In this document: in pieces, positions 30,205-41,733 of the stretch | Position numbering within the stretch: the stretch's first letter is position 1 | How the letters are laid out: every line of letters begins with the position of its first letter | NCBI RefSeq assembly: GCF_900107725.1 | Contig: NZ_FNQO01000001.1 | Location: forward strand, 1,480,458 to 1,544,457 | Source: Microbulbifer marinus | Lineage (GTDB): Bacteria; Pseudomonadota; Gammaproteobacteria; Pseudomonadales; Cellvibrionaceae | Reading direction: 5' to 3' | DNA length: 64,000 bases | Made by a program: the position numbers and the translations under genes | The notes under the pieces: model-generated | What the model was told of the DNA's origin: nothing | The model's input: the letters and a program-made list of their open reading frames with translations, nothing else | The model's database searches: none

Positions 30205-31668
30205 GTGGAATGGGAAATCGTTATCGGGCTGGAAGTACACGTACAGCTCTCCACCAAATCGAAACTGTTTTCCGGCGCCAGCACCCAGTTTGGCGCCGCA
30301 CCGAACACACAGGCCTGCGCGATCGACCTGGCCATGCCGGGCACCCTGCCGGTCCCCAATGCAGAGGCCTTTCGCTCCGCCGTGATGTTCGGCCTGGCGA
30401 TGAATGCGGAAATTGGCAAGCGCTCCGTGTTCGAGCGCAAAAACTATTTCTACCCGGACCTACCCAAGGGTTACCAGACCACCCAGCTGGCGGAACCCAT
30501 CGTCGGCCCCGGTGAAATCGAAATTCACCTTGAGGACGGCAGCAGCAAGACAGTGCGCCTGCACCACGCCCACCTGGAAGAGGACGCCGGCAAGTCCCTG
30601 CACGAAGCTGTTTTTGAAAGTGGCCACGGCATGTCCGGCATCGACCTGAACCGCGCCGGTACGCCGCTGATCGAAATCGTCTCCGAGCCGGATATGCGCA
30701 GTGCCGCCGAGGCGGTCGCCTACCTGAAAAAGATCCACAGTATCGTCACCTACCTGGGCATCTCCGACGGCGACATGTCCCAGGGTTCGATGCGCTGCGA
30801 TGCCAACGTATCGGTGCGATTAAAGGGCGAGGAGAAACTCGGCACCCGCACCGAGCTGAAAAACATCAACTCCTTCCGCTTCGTCGAGCGCGCCATCAAG
30901 GTGGAAGCCGAGCGCCAGATCGACATCCTCGAGGACGGCGGCAGCATCGTGCAGGAGACGCGCCTGTACGACGCGGACAAGAATGAAACCCGCTCCATGC
31001 GCAGCAAGGAAGTGGCCAATGACTACCGCTACTTCCCCTGCCCGGACCTGCTGCCGGTGGTTCTCAGCGACGACTATGTGGAGCAACTGCGCAACGAGCT
31101 GCCGGAGCTGCCGGACGCCAAGGCCGCGCGCTTAAGGGATGAGTACAAGCTGTCTGCCTACGATGCCGACCTGCTAACTCAGGAAAGGGCAACCGCCGAC
31201 TACTTCGAAACGGTAGCGAAAGCATGTGGTGAAGCCAAGCTGGCGGCCAATTGGATGACCGGTGAACTCGCCGCGCTGCTGAACCGGGAGGAGCTATCCA
31301 TCGGGCAATCGCCGGTCTCCGCCGAACAGCTGGCCGGCCTGATTCTGCGCATCAAGGACAACACCATCTCCAGCAAGATCGCCAAGCAGGTGTTCGAGGC
31401 CATGGCCAACGGCGAGGGCGACGCGGACACGGTGATCGAAAAGCGCGGCCTCAAGCAGGTATCCGATACCGGCGCCATCGAACAGATGGTCGATGACGTC
31501 ATCGCCGCGAGTGCTGCGCAAGTGGACAACTACCGCAATGCCGACGAGGCCAAGCGACCGAAGATGATGGGGTATTTCGTCGGCCAGATCATGAAGGCCT
31601 CCAAGGGCCAGGCCAATCCGCAGATGATCAACAAGATCCTCAAGGAAAAGCTCGACGCCCTGCTCTGA
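30205..31668 (+). CDS. gatB: Glu/Asp-tRNA amidotransferase subunit B
   Basis: tRNA-binding and kinase/amidotransferase subunit (487 aa). [14 protein letters not shown] at the N-terminus, [14 protein letters not shown] and the C-terminal YqeY-like tail (from about 400, ending [17 protein letters not shown]) are typical. GTG start at 30205 behind AAGGAGAA. A full GatCAB alongside two tRNA-Gln genes suggests indirect Asn- or Gln-tRNA formation; which one depends on whether asnS or glnS is present elsewhere. Confidence 0.97.
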   Translation: MEWEIVIGLEVHVQLSTKSKLFSGASTQFGAAPNTQACAIDLAMPGTLPVPNAEAFRSAVMFGLAMNAEIGKRSVFERKNYFYPDLPKGYQTTQLAEPIVGPGEIEIHLEDGSSKTVRLHHAHLEEDAGKSLHEAVFESGHGMSGIDLNRAGTPLIEIVSEPDMRSAAEAVAYLKKIHSIVTYLGISDGDMSQGSMRCDANVSVRLKGEEKLGTRTELKNINSFRFVERAIKVEAERQIDILEDGGSIVQETRLYDADKNETRSMRSKEVANDYRYFPCPDLLPVVLSDDYVEQLRNELPELPDAKAARLRDEYKLSAYDADLLTQERATADYFETVAKACGEAKLAANWMTGELAALLNREELSIGQSPVSAEQLAGLILRIKDNTISSKIAKQVFEAMANGEGDADTVIEKRGLKQVSDTGAIEQMVDDVIAASAAQVDNYRNADEAKRPKMMGYFVGQIMKASKGQANPQMINKILKEKLDALL

Positions 31669-31687
31669 GTCTTGCCTCTATCTAATC

Positions 31688-31713
31688 GGGGGAGCACCTG
31701 AGGGCGCTCCCCC
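31688..31713 (+). terminator. Hairpin after gatB
   Basis: A perfect 8-bp stem, GGGGGAGC with GCTCCCCC, and a ten-base loop, starting 19 bp after the gatB stop. No U-tract follows. Confidence 0.4.
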
Positions 31714-31869
31714 ATCCTCCCCTGCCCGAGTAATCCGCCCGCCACTCGCCAGTGCAGGCGATCTCCGGTCGCCGAACGATCATTCTTTGCCTGCACATAC
31801 GCTGCAGCTAGTCCGGTATTCGACCAATGGCTACTGGACAAACGCCACAAGAGTCACGAAAGTAAGGAT

Positions 31870-31903
31870 CAATAACCGATAACGATAACCTCAGTACGAT
31901 AAC
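31870..31903 (+). promoter_or_regulatory. Short CGATAAC direct repeats upstream of the acyl-CoA synthetase
   Basis: CAATAAC, CGATAAC and CGATAAC follow one another at 31870-31889 (the last two share one C), and another CGATAAC lies at 31897-31903, just before the start at 31922. They may be an operator or a chance A-rich leader. Confidence 0.3.
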
Positions 31904-31921
31904 AACAACGAGGTACCGCCG

Positions 31922-33610
<1,689 letters not shown>

Positions 33611-33618
33611 GAAAAGCA

Positions 33619-33643
33619 ACGGGCGCGGATGTTCCGCGCCCGT
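33619..33643 (+). terminator. Hairpin after the acyl-CoA synthetase
   Basis: A perfect 11-bp stem, ACGGGCGCGGA with TCCGCGCCCGT, and a three-base loop, nine bases after the stop. There is no U-tract, but the stem is very strong. Confidence 0.55.
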
Positions 33644-33737
33644 CACCTGCACGCCGATAGTATTCACTCTCCCCCAAAGGCGTGCTTCTTATGTACCATG
33701 GGAACGGACCAACTCACCAAAGTGTTGAAGGTTCCCC

Positions 33738-35270
33738 ATGAAAATAATAAAAACGTTAACTCTCATCGCACTGATGCTGCTGACAGGCTCCTATACCTGG
33801 GCCACCGATTATTCGTCCGTTGCAGAGCTGCGCCGTGCGCTCGATAACGGCAGCACCACATCCGCACAGCTTGTAATCGGCTACCAGAAAATGATCGAGG
33901 AGCACGACGCTGAGCTCAATGCGGTCACCCAGATCAGCCCCACGGCCCTGCGGGAAGCCACGCGCCTCGACCGACTGCGGGCCCAGGGCAAGTTGCTGGG
34001 GCCGTTACACGGCATCCCGGTACTGCTGAAGGACAATATCGACACCGCCGATGGTCTCGCCAACACCGCCGGATCGGTGCTGCTCGCAGACAACTTCCCC
34101 GAGCAGGATGCATTCCTGGTCAAACAACTCAAAAAGGCCGGAGCCATTGTGCTCGGCAAGGCCAACCTGAGCGAGTGGGCCAACTTCCGCTCGACCAATT
34201 CCTCCAGCGGTTGGAGTGCGACCGGCGGCCAGACCCGCAACCCCTATGATCTGAGCCGCTCCCCCTGCGGCTCCAGCGCCGGTTCCGCGGTCGCCGTCGC
34301 CGCGGGGCTGGTGCCATTGGCAGTGGGCACCGAGACCGATGGCTCCATCACCTGCCCGGCTGCGATCAACGGTATCGTCGGTATCAAACCCACCCTGGGA
34401 CTCGTCAGCCGCTCCGGCATTATTCCCATTTCCATACACCAGGATACCGCCGGCCCCATGGCCACCACGGTGACCGGTGCAGTGATGCTCCTGGACGCCA
34501 TGGTTGGGCGCGACAGCACCGACCCCTTCGCTCAAGCTCCGCACGGGCCCTACGCAGACAATCTGGTCACCGGCGGTCTGAAGGGAATGCGGGTTGGCGT
34601 GGTGCGCAACCTGATGGGCTACAGCCCGCGCACCGACGCGGTCTTCGAGCGCGCGCTCGACACGCTGAAAAACCAGGGCGCGGCGATCGTCGACAACGCC
34701 AATATCGAAACCCTGGATGCGATCCACGCAAAGGAATTCGATTTGCTGGCCTGGGACTTCAGGGACGCGCTCAATGACTATCTCGCCGGTGCCAGCGGCG
34801 ACTACAGGAGTCTGGCAGCATTGATCAAGGGCAACGAAGAATATCGCGAGCGGGAATTGCGCTATTTCGGTCAGGAAATCTTTATCAAAGCGCAGGACTC
34901 CCGCGGTCGCGATGAACCCGAATACGAACAAGAAATCGCCAGACTCAAGTCTCTCGCCGGCGCGAAAGGAATAGATGCGACCCTGGAGAAATACGATGTC
35001 GATATCTTGGTCGCACCGACCGTCGGTCCGGCGTGGAAGATCGACCATATCAACGGCGACCACTACCAGGGCTCCGCCACCACACCCGCGGCGGTAGCCG
35101 GCTACCCGCATATCACCGTACCCATGGGCTTCGTCGAGCACCTGCCGGTCGGCATCTCATTTTTTTCCGGTGCCAACCGGGAGGACATACTGATCCGCGC
35201 TGCGTACAATTACGAGCGGGCCAGCCAACAGCGCCGCGCCCCCGAGTTTTTGGCGGGCGATTCAATTTAA
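33738..35270 (+). CDS. Exported amidase (amidase-signature family, peptide-amidase-like)
   Basis: A 510-aa amidase-signature enzyme with a signal peptide (residues 1-22, TWA-T), so it acts in the periplasm or outside. The catalytic set is intact: K98 in IPVLLKDNID, S179-S180 in SPCGSSAGSA and nucleophile S203 in TETDGSITCPA. An exported amidase of this length resembles bacterial peptide amidases that remove C-terminal amides, but other amide substrates are possible. It is a distant relative of the cytosolic gatA 3.5 kb upstream. ATG start at 33738; the nearest upstream G-rich stretch is GAAGG. Confidence 0.88.
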   Translation: MKIIKTLTLIALMLLTGSYTWATDYSSVAELRRALDNGSTTSAQLVIGYQKMIEEHDAELNAVTQISPTALREATRLDRLRAQGKLLGPLHGIPVLLKDNIDTADGLANTAGSVLLADNFPEQDAFLVKQLKKAGAIVLGKANLSEWANFRSTNSSSGWSATGGQTRNPYDLSRSPCGSSAGSAVAVAAGLVPLAVGTETDGSITCPAAINGIVGIKPTLGLVSRSGIIPISIHQDTAGPMATTVTGAVMLLDAMVGRDSTDPFAQAPHGPYADNLVTGGLKGMRVGVVRNLMGYSPRTDAVFERALDTLKNQGAAIVDNANIETLDAIHAKEFDLLAWDFRDALNDYLAGASGDYRSLAALIKGNEEYRERELRYFGQEIFIKAQDSRGRDEPEYEQEIARLKSLAGAKGIDATLEKYDVDILVAPTVGPAWKIDHINGDHYQGSATTPAAVAGYPHITVPMGFVEHLPVGISFFSGANREDILIRAAYNYERASQQRRAPEFLAGDSI

Positions 35271-35321
35271 ACCGCGCTGTGTGGCCGCGCCCCAACTCCG
35301 GGACAATTTAAGGAAGAGTCT

Positions 35322-35621
35322 GTGAGCCTGAAAAAAGACAAGCAAAAAGTACTCGGCGAAGTATTTGACGATGAACGTATCGCCGGTTTCCTGGTTGGCG
35401 AAGCGCCGGAAGGCGTCAATCGCGACTACTACCTGCTCGAGCGCGCCTACCGCAGTATGAAAGCGGACAATTTCGCCACTTTCATTCGCCTATTCCAGGA
35501 ACAGAACCTGGACCTCGACAGTCCCGGACCGGATGGCAAAACACTGCTGGCGCGCATCGAAGAACATCGCCAGGGCACAGACTATGCAGAGATCCTGAAG
35601 GCCGCCGGCGCCCGCGCCTGA
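35322..35621 (+). CDS. PA4642-like small conserved protein
   Basis: A 99-aa soluble protein resembling the Pseudomonas PA4642 family of unknown function: KDKQKVLGEVFDDERIAGFL, a helical LLERAYRSMKADNFATFIRLF segment and a closing DGKTLLARIEEH. GTG start at 35322 behind TTAAGGAAGAG. Thirteen bases separate it from cysZ, so they are likely co-transcribed. Confidence 0.8.
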   Translation: MSLKKDKQKVLGEVFDDERIAGFLVGEAPEGVNRDYYLLERAYRSMKADNFATFIRLFQEQNLDLDSPGPDGKTLLARIEEHRQGTDYAEILKAAGARA

Positions 35622-35634
35622 CGGGGGAAAGATT

Positions 35635-36468
35635 ATGACTTCCAATCCGGTACACGGTGTCGACGCACTGATGCGCGGCGCCCGCCTGCTGACCAGGCGC
35701 GAACTGCGACCGTTCATTATCGTTCCGCTGCTGATCAACCTGGTAATTTTCATCGCCGTCAGCGCGCTGATGATCTCGCAACTGGGCGGACTCACCGACT
35801 ATCTCGGCAGCCTGCTCTCTCACACCCCGGTGAATACCGAGAACATGTCCTGGTGGGAATCCGTCATGGCCAAAGGCGCCGCCTGGGCCGCCGACGCCTT
35901 CCGCTGGCTGGCCTGGGTGATCGCGCTGGCCGTGCTGGTGCTGTTCTTCTTTGTCTACGGTTACCTATTCGGCATCATCACCAATATTATCGCTGCGCCA
36001 TTTAACGGCTTTCTGGCGGAGAAGGTGGAGGAAATCCTCACCGGCAAAGCGCCACCACCGGAGCCGCTGGGCAAGATGGTCTGGCGTACCCTGGGCCGGG
36101 AATTCCGCAAGCTCGGTTACTTTATCGGCTGGGGTCTGGTGATACTTGTTGTCGCACTGCTGACGAGTTGGACCGTGTTCATACCGGCCGTGCTGAGCGC
36201 CCTCTGGGGTGCCTGGTGCATGGCGATCCAGTATGTGGACTATCCGCTAGACAATCACCAGCGTCCATTCAGCGAACTGAAAAGCGTTCTGCTGCGGCGC
36301 AAACTGACCACACTGAGCTTTGGCGGCACCGTGATGCTGGCAAAGATGGTGCCGATACTGAATATCTTCGTTATGCCGGCGGCAGTGGCGGGAGGCACCG
36401 CGCTGTGGATCGAGCGCCTGCGCCAGCACGGGGATCCCGGCACGGACAAGCTGCCCATCGACCAATAA
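35635..36468 (+). CDS. cysZ: CysZ-like sulfate permease
   Basis: Inner-membrane protein (277 aa) of the CysZ/EI24 family, which brings sulfate in for cysteine synthesis. Hydrophobic segments at about 25-45, 75-125 (two), 155-190 and 225-262; the LYGIITNIIAAPFNGFLAEKVE-like region following GYLF and the YPLDNHQRPFSELK loop are typical. Ends just before a strong terminator. It could serve sat at the left end of the window. Confidence 0.88.
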   Translation: MTSNPVHGVDALMRGARLLTRRELRPFIIVPLLINLVIFIAVSALMISQLGGLTDYLGSLLSHTPVNTENMSWWESVMAKGAAWAADAFRWLAWVIALAVLVLFFFVYGYLFGIITNIIAAPFNGFLAEKVEEILTGKAPPPEPLGKMVWRTLGREFRKLGYFIGWGLVILVVALLTSWTVFIPAVLSALWGAWCMAIQYVDYPLDNHQRPFSELKSVLLRRKLTTLSFGGTVMLAKMVPILNIFVMPAAVAGGTALWIERLRQHGDPGTDKLPIDQ

Positions 36469-36496
36469 AAAACGCGGGCCAAGCCCGCGTTTTTTG
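36469..36496. terminator. Bidirectional terminator after cysZ
   Basis: An 8-bp stem ACGCGGGC-CAA-GCCCGCGT flanked by A6 and T7 (stem 36472-36479 and 36483-36490). It directly follows the cysZ stop and also faces the end of the convergent acyltransferase gene. Confidence 0.88.
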
Positions 36497-36536
36497 TTTT
36501 GGCTAACGCCACCTGCCACGCTGCTGCGCGCGCGCA

Positions 36537-38552
36537 CTAACCAGCCGGAATACGATCCAGTAGATCCGGTACCAACCGCTCTGAACCGAAAGCGCTCAGG
36601 TGATCATCGTCGCGGTAGAGGGGCATCCCGCTTGCCTGAATCTGGCAGCGCGGACGACAGAGTTCCGGCACCAGGCTCTGACGCTGTACCTGAAACTCTT
36701 CCGCCAGAGCGTCAAATATCGCATTGGCGCGGCGGTTGCGCGCCTCCACATCCTCCCGCGTGGGGGCTGCCTGCAGCTGGGCGCCAACAAACTCGGCACT
36801 CACGATGGCCATCGGTACCGAGAAGGGGATCTCTGGAAGTCCTTCCACGATCACAACCTCTCGCCCGGTAGCACGAATGCGGGCAACGGTATCGGCAAGG
36901 CCGCTGGCGACCAGCTCGAAATTGTGCGACGCCGGATCTCCCGCCGCCGCAATTTGCCGGGCACTCTGCCCGGAGGCCGGAGCCATAACGGCGGGCGGGC
37001 CACTTTCACCTGGGGAGCGGGTTCCCTCCACCACCAGTGCCCAGCGAGCCACCAGGATCACGGTATTCAGGTCATCGCGCTGCTCCAGCATCTCCATTAC
37101 CTGCGCGTTGAAGGTATCGCAGCCGTGAGACGCCCCCATTTCCATCCGGACCACACCCAGCAGCGGTGCACAGGCCGACTTGACCGCCGCAACACCGCGG
37201 CGCTTCCTGTCCTGCAGCCAGCGCTCAAAACCCGGTAGAAAGGCACCGGCATGCGAGTCGCCCCACAGCAGATAATCGACAGAAGCGCCGTCTTCCGCCG
37301 CCACACCAAACTCGCACAGCCCCTCTGCCGGTGAAAGCCCCATGCAGCGACGCTGCTCGGGGGTGCGTTTGATGGCATTTTGATAAGTCGCAAACAGGGA
37401 TTCCGGCAAACGGGAGGGCATCCCCTTGTTGACGTTGATCACCAGGGCCACGGATACCACCAGCGTGGCCACGGCGCCGAGGGTGCGCACCAGACCCCGC
37501 CGCGAAAAGCCCTGCGGCGTCGGTCGGCGAAACGGCGCCTCCACGAACCCCCAGCTAAGCCAGGCCAGCACCAGGGAAAGTGCCACCGCCTGCAAAGCCA
37601 GCGCCAGCGGAAGTTCCGCGCCGCCGTGCAGGAGCCGGAAAAGTACCAGCACGGGCCAGTGCCACAAGTACAGGGAATAGGAAATCAGCCCGACTGCAAC
37701 AAAGGGACGCCAGGACAATAGTCTGCCGGCCGCCGTCTGCCGCTGCCCCCCAACCCAAATCAGAGCAGCGGCACCGATACAGGGCAACAGTGCAGCCATG
37801 CCGGGAAAGGGCGTGGAGGCATCGTAAAGAAAGACAGCGGCGAGGATCATTGCTAGGCCGGCGCCTGCGGCAAGCTCCAGCAGCCAGACACGGCGCACTC
37901 GGGCTACGCCCGCCAGTGCAATCAACGCTCCCAGGCCCAACTCCCAGACTCGGGTCGGCGTCAGAAAATAGTTGGCAAACGGCTGTGCCTTGGTGGCCCA
38001 GATCGACAGGCCGAGGGAGAGTGCGGATATGCCGGCCACGGCGAGTAACGTCAGGCTTCGGCCACGGCTGGCCAGCAGGCAGAGCAGCAGCGGGAACCCG
38101 AGGTAAAACTGCTCTTCTACCGAGAGCGACCAGGTGTGCAGCAATGGCTGCCAGTCTGCATCGCTGCCGAAGTAGTCCTCGGTGCTCCGCCAGAACCAGA
38201 TATTGGAAACGAACAGCAGCGTAGCCAGCACCGACTGCGCCAGCTCTTTCAGCGGCTCAGGCGGTAAAACGAACCAGCCCACAGCTAGAGAGACGATCAG
38301 GACTGCGAACAGGGCCGGCAGAATACGGCGGGCGCGGCGCTCATAAAAGCTCGTCAGGGAAAAGCGGTCCTCTCCGATCTCACGCAGCAGAATGCCGGTG
38401 ATCAGGTAACCGGAGATGACGAAAAATACATCGACACCGACAAAGCCACCAGAGAATCCCGGCAGCCCGGCATGCGCAAACAGAACCGGCAGAACCGCGA
38501 ATGCGCGCAATCCGTCAATATCGCGACGGTATCCAATATTACTCACAACCAA
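36537..38552 (-). CDS. Acyltransferase-3 membrane protein with C-terminal SGNH domain
   Basis: OafA-type O-acyltransferase (671 aa), which carries acetyl groups across the inner membrane onto sugars of LPS or another glycan. The N-terminal acyltransferase-3 domain (about 8-370) starts with RRDIDGLRAFAVLPVLFAHA and has ten or so membrane helices. The C-terminal SGNH esterase-like domain has GDSHAG (S433) and the DDDH motif (D648, H651). The TTG at 38552 is the longest start; a GTG at 38546 is equally possible and neither has a good ribosome site. Likely surface polysaccharide O-acetylation, with the sulfotransferase-like neighbour. Confidence 0.9.
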   Translation of the reverse strand: MVVSNIGYRRDIDGLRAFAVLPVLFAHAGLPGFSGGFVGVDVFFVISGYLITGILLREIGEDRFSLTSFYERRARRILPALFAVLIVSLAVGWFVLPPEPLKELAQSVLATLLFVSNIWFWRSTEDYFGSDADWQPLLHTWSLSVEEQFYLGFPLLLCLLASRGRSLTLLAVAGISALSLGLSIWATKAQPFANYFLTPTRVWELGLGALIALAGVARVRRVWLLELAAGAGLAMILAAVFLYDASTPFPGMAALLPCIGAAALIWVGGQRQTAAGRLLSWRPFVAVGLISYSLYLWHWPVLVLFRLLHGGAELPLALALQAVALSLVLAWLSWGFVEAPFRRPTPQGFSRRGLVRTLGAVATLVVSVALVINVNKGMPSRLPESLFATYQNAIKRTPEQRRCMGLSPAEGLCEFGVAAEDGASVDYLLWGDSHAGAFLPGFERWLQDRKRRGVAAVKSACAPLLGVVRMEMGASHGCDTFNAQVMEMLEQRDDLNTVILVARWALVVEGTRSPGESGPPAVMAPASGQSARQIAAAGDPASHNFELVASGLADTVARIRATGREVVIVEGLPEIPFSVPMAIVSAEFVGAQLQAAPTREDVEARNRRANAIFDALAEEFQVQRQSLVPELCRPRCQIQASGMPLYRDDDHLSAFGSERLVPDLLDRIPAG

Positions 38553-38645
38553 TGACCAAGAACTGACTATTCAGTAAAAATAATTTACATACAGCCAGTC
38601 CATGGCGCGCTGCGTTTAACCCTGCTGTTGCGGGTGACGGAGCTA

Positions 38646-39806
38646 CTACCTACCAGAGGTTTTCTGTTTCCTGATACGCCGATACCAGGGTGCCCGCGGC
38701 TGGGCTATTTTGGCGGTCTGCGCCAGGCACTGCGCGAGCGCGGACAATTCCTCACCAAGAGTTCCACCGAGGATTCCATCGGCACAGTCGGCTGTTAACA
38801 GCGCCTGCAACCGGTCTGCCAGCAGGGCATCCCTCAATCCCAATGGATTTTCCAGCCCCGCCTCGAACAGATCCACCGTCCAGCGGCTCAGATCCGAAAA
38901 TGAAATCCTGTCGTTGCCCTCGCGCGGGTAGGCACTGAAGTCATCACTAAAGGCCAACCCGGAATCGTTGCACAAGAAGCGATCGTTCAGATTGCGGTTG
39001 GAAACCTCGAACTGCAGGAAGAATGCGAGCGCCGAGGCGCGGCTGGGTGTCAGGCGGACAGTGTCTACAACCATCTTCGGCTTGAGTTTATCGATTTCCC
39101 AGCGCGCCACGCCCAGTTCGACCAGCTTGTGAGTCAACAGGAACTGCTTGCGGCAGACACCCTCATTGACGCGACACGGTGGGATTTGAACCCCGTCACC
39201 CAGCAATGCGGCAAAATCCGTGACGATATCGCCGCTGCTCTCTCTGGCGACATCGAAGTCCCGCACCCGGAGCGACGGCAGGCCAAAACTCTGCTCCCAC
39301 AACTGCAACTTGGCAAAATAGTCGTAATAGGTTTTGACGGCTTCGTTTAGCTCTGGAAAAGCGCCCTCGCTGTGCCCCATCAATTTGCTGGAGGAACTCC
39401 AGTCGCGCTCGCTGGCCCTGGCCGACTGCTGCTTGAAGGACATCGCCTGCCGGTCCTGTCGTCGCAGATAGACAATCACAACGACATCGTCGAAAAACTT
39501 CTCGCAGCAGGCTCGCACCTGTTCGATGTCCTCTGCCGAGTGCAGGAATGAAAAATGCTCACCGGAGACGATAACGCGCTCACCGCGACTGTTCGCCAGC
39601 AGCTGCTCGAGGCGCCGATTGGGGCCAAACGAAAGACCTCCATTCTCCTTACGCACGTCCACCGCCGCCGATGAATTGCCGTTCTTACCCAGCGAAACAA
39701 ATTCATAGCCCTGCTCGAGCAAACGGTCGGCATGGCGCTTAAGGGCCAGCTGCAGCGAGCTCGATGCGGTCTTGTGATAGCCGATATGCAGGTAGAGGGT
39801 GCGCAT
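38646..39806 (-). CDS. Sulfotransferase-like P-loop protein
   Basis: A protein of about 386 aa. Its N-terminal LHIGYHKTASSSLQLAL matches the 5'-phosphosulfate loop of PAPS-dependent sulfotransferases (usually HIGxxKTGTTSLQ). VIVSGEHFSFL and VVVIVYLRRQDRQAMSFKQQ occupy the positions of the second strand and the 3'-phosphate (R...S) motif. The basic C-terminus ends RRIRKQKTSGR. The start is taken as ATG 39806 (MRTLYLHIGYH); a GTG at 39857 would add 17 residues. It precedes the acyltransferase by 93 bp on the same strand. Role inferred: sulfation of a carbohydrate or small molecule. Confidence 0.75.
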   Translation of the reverse strand: MRTLYLHIGYHKTASSSLQLALKRHADRLLEQGYEFVSLGKNGNSSAAVDVRKENGGLSFGPNRRLEQLLANSRGERVIVSGEHFSFLHSAEDIEQVRACCEKFFDDVVVIVYLRRQDRQAMSFKQQSARASERDWSSSSKLMGHSEGAFPELNEAVKTYYDYFAKLQLWEQSFGLPSLRVRDFDVARESSGDIVTDFAALLGDGVQIPPCRVNEGVCRKQFLLTHKLVELGVARWEIDKLKPKMVVDTVRLTPSRASALAFFLQFEVSNRNLNDRFLCNDSGLAFSDDFSAYPREGNDRISFSDLSRWTVDLFEAGLENPLGLRDALLADRLQALLTADCADGILGGTLGEELSALAQCLAQTAKIAQPRAPWYRRIRKQKTSGR

Positions 39807-39941
39807 GGTGCCGTTGATAGTCTGGATAATCGGTGCAAGAGTAAAAACAATCGTCACCGGAGTAAAACTTCTGTGACTCGCTGTTTCTTGTCGACCCGTG
39901 TGGTTTTTAACTTATTCTGTTCATTCTTTGCCCGCGGGGAA

Positions 39942-39970
39942 TAAAAACGCGGGCTGAGCCCGCGTTATTT
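39942..39970 (-). terminator. Terminator after rhlB
   Basis: A perfect 9-bp stem AACGCGGGC-TGA-GCCCGCGTT (39946-39954, 39958-39966), followed on the minus strand by TTTTTATT. It is nearly the same sequence as the hairpin after cysZ. Confidence 0.82.
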
Positions 39971-39979
39971 ACGGTTGGA

Positions 39980-41581
39980 CTAGTGGCGCGGCCGCCGGCC
40001 ACCGCCGCCGCGACGGCTGCCGCGACTGTCTCTGTCACCGCTGCTGCGCTGCACTTTCACTTTCGGCGGTTCTGCCAGCAGCTCCTCCGGCGGAACCTCG
40101 CACTTCAGTTTTTGGCCCAGCAGCTGCTCGATCGGCTCCAGGCGCATGGCATCGTCTTCACAGGCAAAGCTGATCGAGGTACCGGTCTTGCCGGCGCGAC
40201 CGGTACGGCCGATACGGTGTACGTAATCTTCCGGCTCTTCCGGCAGCGTGAAGTTGACCACATGGCTGATGCCGTCGATATGGATACCGCGGCCCGCCAC
40301 ATCGGTGGCCACCAGCACCTTGGTCTTGCCGGACTTGAAATCCTCGAGCGTGCGCACGCGCTTGTTCTGGGCGATTTCACCGGACAGCAGGCCGGCGGAG
40401 ATACCGTGGGCCAGCAGGTTTTCATGCAGGCGGCGGCACTGGTCGCGACGGTTGGCAAACACGATCAGGCTGTCCACCGCATCACTCTGCAGGATGTTGT
40501 ACAGCAGTGTGTACTTCTCATCGCTCGCGGCCAGGTAGACATGTTGCTCGACGCTGTCGGTGGCCACGCGCTCCGGCTCGATCTCGACAATGACGGGCTC
40601 GTCGGTCCACTGCTCTACCAGGGAATCCACTTCCGGCGTAAAGGTGGCGGAGAAGAACATGGTCTGGCGGTGTGTCTTGCGCGGCGTCTGGCGGACGATA
40701 CGGCGCACCTGCGGGATAAAGCCCATATCGAGCATGCGATCGGCTTCATCGATCACCAGCACCTCCACCTGGTCCAGGTAGCAGTCGCGGTTGCTGGCAA
40801 AATCCAGCAGCCGGCCGGGAGTCGCGACAAGGATATCCACCAGTCGCTCGTTCAGGTTGCGCTGCTGCTTCTGGTAATCCATACCGCCGACCAGGGTATG
40901 AATCTCCAGATCGGTGTACTTGCACAGGGCCTTGGCGTCATCGGCGATCTGCATCACCAATTCGCGGGTGGGAGCGATGATCAGCGCGCGCGCCTCACCG
41001 GCATAGCGCTCGCCGTCAAACGGGTTTTTCAGCAGGTCGTCGATAATCGTGATCAGGAAGGCGGCGGTCTTGCCGGTGCCGGTCTGGGCCTTGCCCACCA
41101 TGTCGTGGCCATTCAGGGTGTGCGGCAGCGAGCGGCCCTGAATCGGTGAACAGTATTGGAAGCCGAGATCCTGAATCGCATGCATCAGCACCGGCGGCAG
41201 GCCCAGGTCGTGGAAGCGCACCTTGCCTTCCTGTTCCGGCACCTGGAAATCGTCCAGCGACCAGGGAGCGGACTGCGCCGGCGCAGCCTCCTGGCTCTTG
41301 CTGTCCCGGCCACGGCGGGACTTGCCCTGGTCGGCGGCGGAGCCGGACTCGGCTTGGTCGGCCTTGGAACTCTTGTGGCTCTCGGACTTGGCGCCCTTGC
41401 CGGAACGCTGGCGCTCTCCCTTGCGATCAGAGCGCTTTTCCTCGCGCTGGCGGCTCTCAGCCTCTCGCTGAGGACTCTTTACCTCGCGCTGAGGGCTCTT
41501 CTCCGCCCGCTGAGGGCTCTTTTCCTGCTGGGGGCCCTTCTCGTCTTTGGACCCGGAACGGCGGAACAACTTTCCTATCAA
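39980..41581 (-). CDS. rhlB: DEAD-box RNA helicase RhlB
   Basis: ATP-dependent RNA helicase (533 aa), usually a degradosome partner of RNase E. The N-terminal 110 residues are a charged, low-complexity tail with four heptads at 21-48 ([28 protein letters not shown]). The helicase core follows: FHDLGLP and SPIQ (Q motif), AQTGTGKT at 165-172, [36 protein letters not shown] and [10 protein letters not shown]. The C-terminus is Arg/Gly rich ([14 protein letters not shown]), probably RNA-binding. Start is a TTG at 41581, the only start-like codon after an in-frame stop. Confidence 0.93.
   Translation of the reverse strand: MIGKLFRRSGSKDEKGPQQEKSPQRAEKSPQREVKSPQREAESRQREEKRSDRKGERQRSGKGAKSESHKSSKADQAESGSAADQGKSRRGRDSKSQEAAPAQSAPWSLDDFQVPEQEGKVRFHDLGLPPVLMHAIQDLGFQYCSPIQGRSLPHTLNGHDMVGKAQTGTGKTAAFLITIIDDLLKNPFDGERYAGEARALIIAPTRELVMQIADDAKALCKYTDLEIHTLVGGMDYQKQQRNLNERLVDILVATPGRLLDFASNRDCYLDQVEVLVIDEADRMLDMGFIPQVRRIVRQTPRKTHRQTMFFSATFTPEVDSLVEQWTDEPVIVEIEPERVATDSVEQHVYLAASDEKYTLLYNILQSDAVDSLIVFANRRDQCRRLHENLLAHGISAGLLSGEIAQNKRVRTLEDFKSGKTKVLVATDVAGRGIHIDGISHVVNFTLPEEPEDYVHRIGRTGRAGKTGTSISFACEDDAMRLEPIEQLLGQKLKCEVPPEELLAEPPKVKVQRSSGDRDSRGSRRGGGGRRPRH
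41438..41521 (-). repeat. 21-bp coding tandem repeat in rhlB
   Basis: Four 21-base units encode the heptads KSPQRAE to ESRQREE. The first two units carry AAGAGCCCTCAGC, the same 13-base core as the non-coding 22-bp repeat between gatC and gatA. Confidence 0.85.
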
Positions 41582-41733
41582 GTGAAATACTCGCTATATG
41601 CTCACAAATTCGACAAGAGCGAATTTGAACGCCGCAGGCGCCCGCAGGGCGCACGCCATGGACGGCATGGGTTAAATAATCGGCGAGTATATCATCTATA
41701 TGGACCGGAACCCGAACCTTATTGACGCCATCA

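Noticed and set aside
36469..39970. Insertion sequence or integron around the acyltransferase islet
   Set aside because: No transposase or integrase gene; the matching ends are ordinary terminators with A and T tracts.
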